Part shown: positions 62,107 through 64,000 of the stretch, piece after piece | Numbering within the stretch: position 1 is the first letter of the stretch | How the letters are laid out: each line of letters starts with the position of its first letter | Source of the DNA: an uncultured Oscillibacter sp. | GTDB lineage: Bacteria > Bacillota > Clostridia > Oscillospirales > Oscillospiraceae | NCBI GenBank assembly: GCA_947382875.1 | Contig: CANDBG010000002.1 | Coordinates: forward strand, 22,495 to 86,494 | DNA: 64,000 nucleotides | Direction: 5' to 3' | Notes under the pieces: generated by a model | Told to the model about the DNA's origin: nothing | Database searches by the model: none | What the model saw: only the letters and a program-made list of their open reading frames with translations | Position numbers and translations under genes: made by a program

Positions 62107-62711
62107 ACGACGTACAGGAGCAAACCTGGGTTTCCGCTGCCCGGCAGGGAGATCAGGAGGCGTTTGCAGAGCTGGTGCGTCTGTATGAGAAACGGGTTTT
62201 TGCGCTGACGCTGCGAATGTGCAAAGACCCGGAGCTTGCCGCCGAAGCGGCGCAGGAGGCATTCTTTGCCGCCTGGCAGGGCTTGAAGTTTTTCCGGGAG
62301 GAAAGCCGGTTCTCGACCTGGCTTTACCGTCTGGCGTCCAACGCCTGCGTGGATGCCCTCCGGCGGGAGGGACGCCACCAGGGACACGCTTCGTTGGAAG
62401 ATGAGGAGCTGAATCTGGACGTACCTTCCGGGCTTCCGACGCCTCAGGAGGAGGCGGAACGCCGGGAGTTGAGCGAGCAGATTGAGGCCGGGCTTCAGGC
62501 TTTGCCGCCGGAGTACCGGTCGGTGTTGGTGCTGCGGGAGATTCAGCAGCTTCGATATGACGAAATCGCCGAGGTTCTGGAGCTGGATGTGGGTACGGTG
62601 AAGTCACGCATCAGCCGGGGGCGGAAACGTCTGCGAAGTTTTTTGCTGGAAAGCGGGAACTTTTCGCCGCCGCCTGCGTCTAAAAAGACAGGAAAGGAGG
62701 GCTGCAAATGA
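62103..62711 (+). CDS. ECF-type RNA polymerase sigma factor
   Basis: 202 residues from ATG 62103 (GGAGGG 6 nt upstream). Region 2: ARQGDQEAFAELVRLYEKRV and AQEAFFAAWQGLKFFREESR with FSTWLYRLASNACVDALRR. Region 4: LPPEYRSVLVLREIQQLRYD and EVLELDVGTVKSRISRGRKR. The usual ECF length is about 180; the C-terminus has a short extra tail. The next gene, overlapping by four bases, encodes its zinc-finger anti-sigma factor. No target promoter motif was recognised in the window. Confidence 0.95.
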   Translation: MNDVQEQTWVSAARQGDQEAFAELVRLYEKRVFALTLRMCKDPELAAEAAQEAFFAAWQGLKFFREESRFSTWLYRLASNACVDALRREGRHQGHASLEDEELNLDVPSGLPTPQEEAERRELSEQIEAGLQALPPEYRSVLVLREIQQLRYDEIAEVLELDVGTVKSRISRGRKRLRSFLLESGNFSPPPASKKTGKEGCK

Positions 62712-63562
62712 AATACTGTACCGAATACGCGGCCCTGTTGGACCTGTTTGCAGACGGGGAACTGGATGCCGCGGAAATGGAACGGGTACAGGCGCACTTG
62801 GACGGCTGTCCGGGCTGCCGGGCGTATGTGGACGACGCGCTTTTGATCCGAGCGGCATTTCCGGATGCGGAGGATGTGGATATCCCGGAAGGATTTGCGG
62901 AAAGCGTGATGGAACGAATCCGGGCGGATTCCACAAAAAATGCTGGATCGCAGAAAAAAGAGCGCCGCTGGCTGCGTACGCTGGCCCCGCTGGCGGCGTG
63001 CTGCGCATTGGTGGTGGTACTGTCCAACGGTCCGCGGCTGTTCGGCGGTGGAAATGACGCGGGCCTGAGCGGCGGCGCTCCCTGCGTTTCCGATACTTCT
63101 GGCGCATCTGCGGGAGCTGGCGGGGCGGTTCCTTATGCGATGCCTGCCGAAACGCCTCTGGAAGATGCTGGCGCACCTGAGGCGGAGGTGGAAACGGACA
63201 CGACAAACGAGTTTCCGGAAGTCGCGACGGCCCGTCAGTATGAAGACGACGCAGAAGATCAGCGGGGAGTTTTGTCCGCCGCGCCGGCTGCGCCAGGAGG
63301 ATCCGTGACAGAATCCGCCTTGGACCATGCGGATGGAAAATTTCCAATACTGGCCTTGAGCGCCAAAGAGGCCGGAGACCTTTTGAACGACTGGACGCTG
63401 AAAGAAGAACTTGACGGAATCCGCCGATATGTGCTGACAGCAGAACAGTATGAGACGCTTTTAGCAATATTGGCGGAAAACGAAGGCGGCGCACATAACA
63501 AGGCTGAACAGCCAGAGACGCCGGATGGCGAGATTATGATTGAAGTAACCGGTCCGTTTTAG
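62708..63562 (+). CDS. Zinc-finger membrane anti-sigma factor
   Basis: 284 residues. The N-terminal anti-sigma domain has ALLDLFADGELDAAEME and the zinc motif AHLDGCPGCRAYV (His-x3-Cys-x2-Cys). A membrane helix lies at about residues 93-108 (LAPLAACCALVVVLS). The extracytoplasmic part is acidic and of low complexity (Ala/Glu/Pro, about 120-210), then a compact C-terminal domain of about 65 residues (LALSAKEAGDLLNDWTLKEE...) that may sense the signal. It should hold the ECF sigma factor until released by proteolysis or zinc-linked change. A terminator follows. Confidence 0.9.
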   Translation: MKYCTEYAALLDLFADGELDAAEMERVQAHLDGCPGCRAYVDDALLIRAAFPDAEDVDIPEGFAESVMERIRADSTKNAGSQKKERRWLRTLAPLAACCALVVVLSNGPRLFGGGNDAGLSGGAPCVSDTSGASAGAGGAVPYAMPAETPLEDAGAPEAEVETDTTNEFPEVATARQYEDDAEDQRGVLSAAPAAPGGSVTESALDHADGKFPILALSAKEAGDLLNDWTLKEELDGIRRYVLTAEQYETLLAILAENEGGAHNKAEQPETPDGEIMIEVTGPF

Positions 63563-63588
63563 AAGATACCTTATTAAATATGCAAGGG

Positions 63589-63628
63589 AAAAATCCCGCC
63601 GGAGACACTATCTTCCGGCGGGATTTTT
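63589..63628 (+). terminator. Terminator after the anti-sigma gene
   Basis: AAAAATCCCGCCGGA / TCCGGCGGGATTTTT, 15-bp stem, 10-nt loop. Confidence 0.92.
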
Positions 63629-63678
63629 GATGAGAAAAAACTGCTGGCAAAAAAAGTTGAGGAAAATGAAAAAAAGGG

Positions 63679-63707
63679 TTGACATTTTGGAAAACATCTG
63701 GTATCCT
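63679..63707 (+). promoter_or_regulatory. Tandem promoter P1, upstream of a probable rRNA operon
   Basis: TTGACA, 17-nt spacer ending TGG, TATCCT. First of three promoters in line. Confidence 0.75.
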
Positions 63708-63763
63708 AACAAAGCTGTCAGCGAGGAACGGACTTCCTGCGATGGCGGCGACTGGTACAACGA

Positions 63764-63836
63764 AAAAACTTTTGAAAAACTTGAAAAAAGCACTTGACAA
63801 AAGTCGAAACCCGTTGTATAATGCAAAATGTTCCGC
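63764..63836 (+). repeat. 73-bp direct repeat carrying promoter P2 (copy 1)
   Basis: Begins AAAAACTTTTGAAAAACTTG, an A-tract-rich UP-element-like stretch, followed by the promoter and ending GTTCCGC. It recurs 121 bp downstream (63885-63957) with few changes. Confidence 0.85.
63794..63822 (+). promoter_or_regulatory. Tandem promoter P2
   Basis: TTGACA, 17-nt spacer, TATAAT, a perfect consensus promoter. Confidence 0.92.
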
Positions 63837-63884
63837 CTCAAGCGAAAGTGGTAAAAACTTTCAGTTGAGAAAGAACGATACAGC

Positions 63885-63957
63885 AAAAACTTTTGAAAAA
63901 CTTGAAAAAAGTACTTGACAAAAGTCGAAGCCTGCTGTATAATGAAAAACGTTCCGC
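63885..63957 (+). repeat. 73-bp direct repeat carrying promoter P3 (copy 2)
   Basis: Copy of 63764-63836. Differences are mostly transitions in the spacer and just after the -10. Confidence 0.85.
63915..63943 (+). promoter_or_regulatory. Tandem promoter P3
   Basis: TTGACA, 17-nt spacer, TATAAT. Transcription would begin near 63950 and leave the window at 64000. No gene is visible between 63629 and the end; small open frames there are not convincing. A 16S rRNA gene is the most likely downstream neighbour. Confidence 0.9.
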
Positions 63958-64000
63958 AGTGAGTGGAAGTACCTTGTAAATTAAACAACGTAAGGAAAAA

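Noticed and set aside
63679-63918. Small Lys-rich open frame in the last 400 bases
   Set aside because: It coincides with tandem promoter repeats and has no ribosome site.

Overview
The window looks like a chromosomal segment of a spore-forming gut Firmicute, most likely a member of the Oscillospiraceae (Clostridia, Oscillibacter/Flavonifractor-like). Grounds: a moderately high G+C content, strong AGGAGG ribosome binding sites, textbook TTGACA-N17-TATAAT promoters, a glgBCD/glgAP glycogen cluster with the Firmicute-type GlgD subunit, RNase Y, a RodA/FtsW-type SEDS protein, a SpoIVFA/SpoIVFB-like peptidase pair, a duplicated feoA, and a Cys-rich FeoB-associated peptide. The species cannot be named from sequence alone.

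Layout. 1-5 kb (minus): cell-wall genes murF (cut by the window edge), ddl, a secreted Ig-like/SLH protein with an RNA hairpin over its ribosome site, and a RodA/FtsW-like SEDS gene, with a dispersed structured repeat in between. 5-6.9 kb (plus): tsaE-tsaB and upp. 6.9-13.3 kb (minus): hemolysin III, a marR-MATE efflux pair, and an uncharacterised cyclase / AhpD-like / flavin-reductase operon. 13.3-16.5 kb (minus): a 1032-residue protein with flagellin-like ends around a large beta-repeat insert, preceded by a sigma-28-type -10. 16.6-20.3 kb (plus): DUF3793-feoA-feoA-feoB-Cys peptide, with three copies of one dyad (GTTAG-N6-CTAAC) at its two promoters. 20.3-22.5 kb: a 58-aa membrane peptide, a probable frameshifted remnant, an HpcH/HpaI aldolase and a MITE-like repeat.

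22.5-31.3 kb (minus) is the most unusual part. An AAA+ ATPase of the kind found with extracellular contractile injection systems is followed by a DUF4157 metalloprotease-motif protein and then by three tandem modules. Each module has a large Q/E/R-rich 'B' protein and a small acidic 'A' partner. In the third module B is reduced to 52 residues and A is fused to a GNAT-like protein. No tail sheath, tube or baseplate gene is in the window. Divergent from it (31.4-36.9 kb, plus) is a four-gene operon: a MATE transporter fused to a GHKL domain that lacks key residues, a GNAT protein, a dCache-HAMP-SpoIIE phosphatase, and an intact RsbW-like kinase.

36.9-50 kb: RNase Y, a secreted His/Cys repeat protein, a peptidoglycan amidase without a normal start codon, a membrane-anchored Mrr-like nuclease, and the glycogen cluster, whose GlgA and GlgB carry unusual charged C-terminal tails. 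50-55.4 kb (plus): TSUP transporter, Asp/Glu racemase, dicarboxylate/amino-acid symporter, a second copy of the structured repeat, and the SpoIVFA/B-like pair. 55.4-61 kb: a galactoside cassette (GPH transporter, GH2 beta-galactosidase, divergent AraC regulator). 61-63.6 kb: dusB, an ECF sigma factor and its zinc-finger anti-sigma. The last 400 bases carry three tandem strong promoters, two of them inside a 73-bp direct repeat, as expected just upstream of an rRNA operon.
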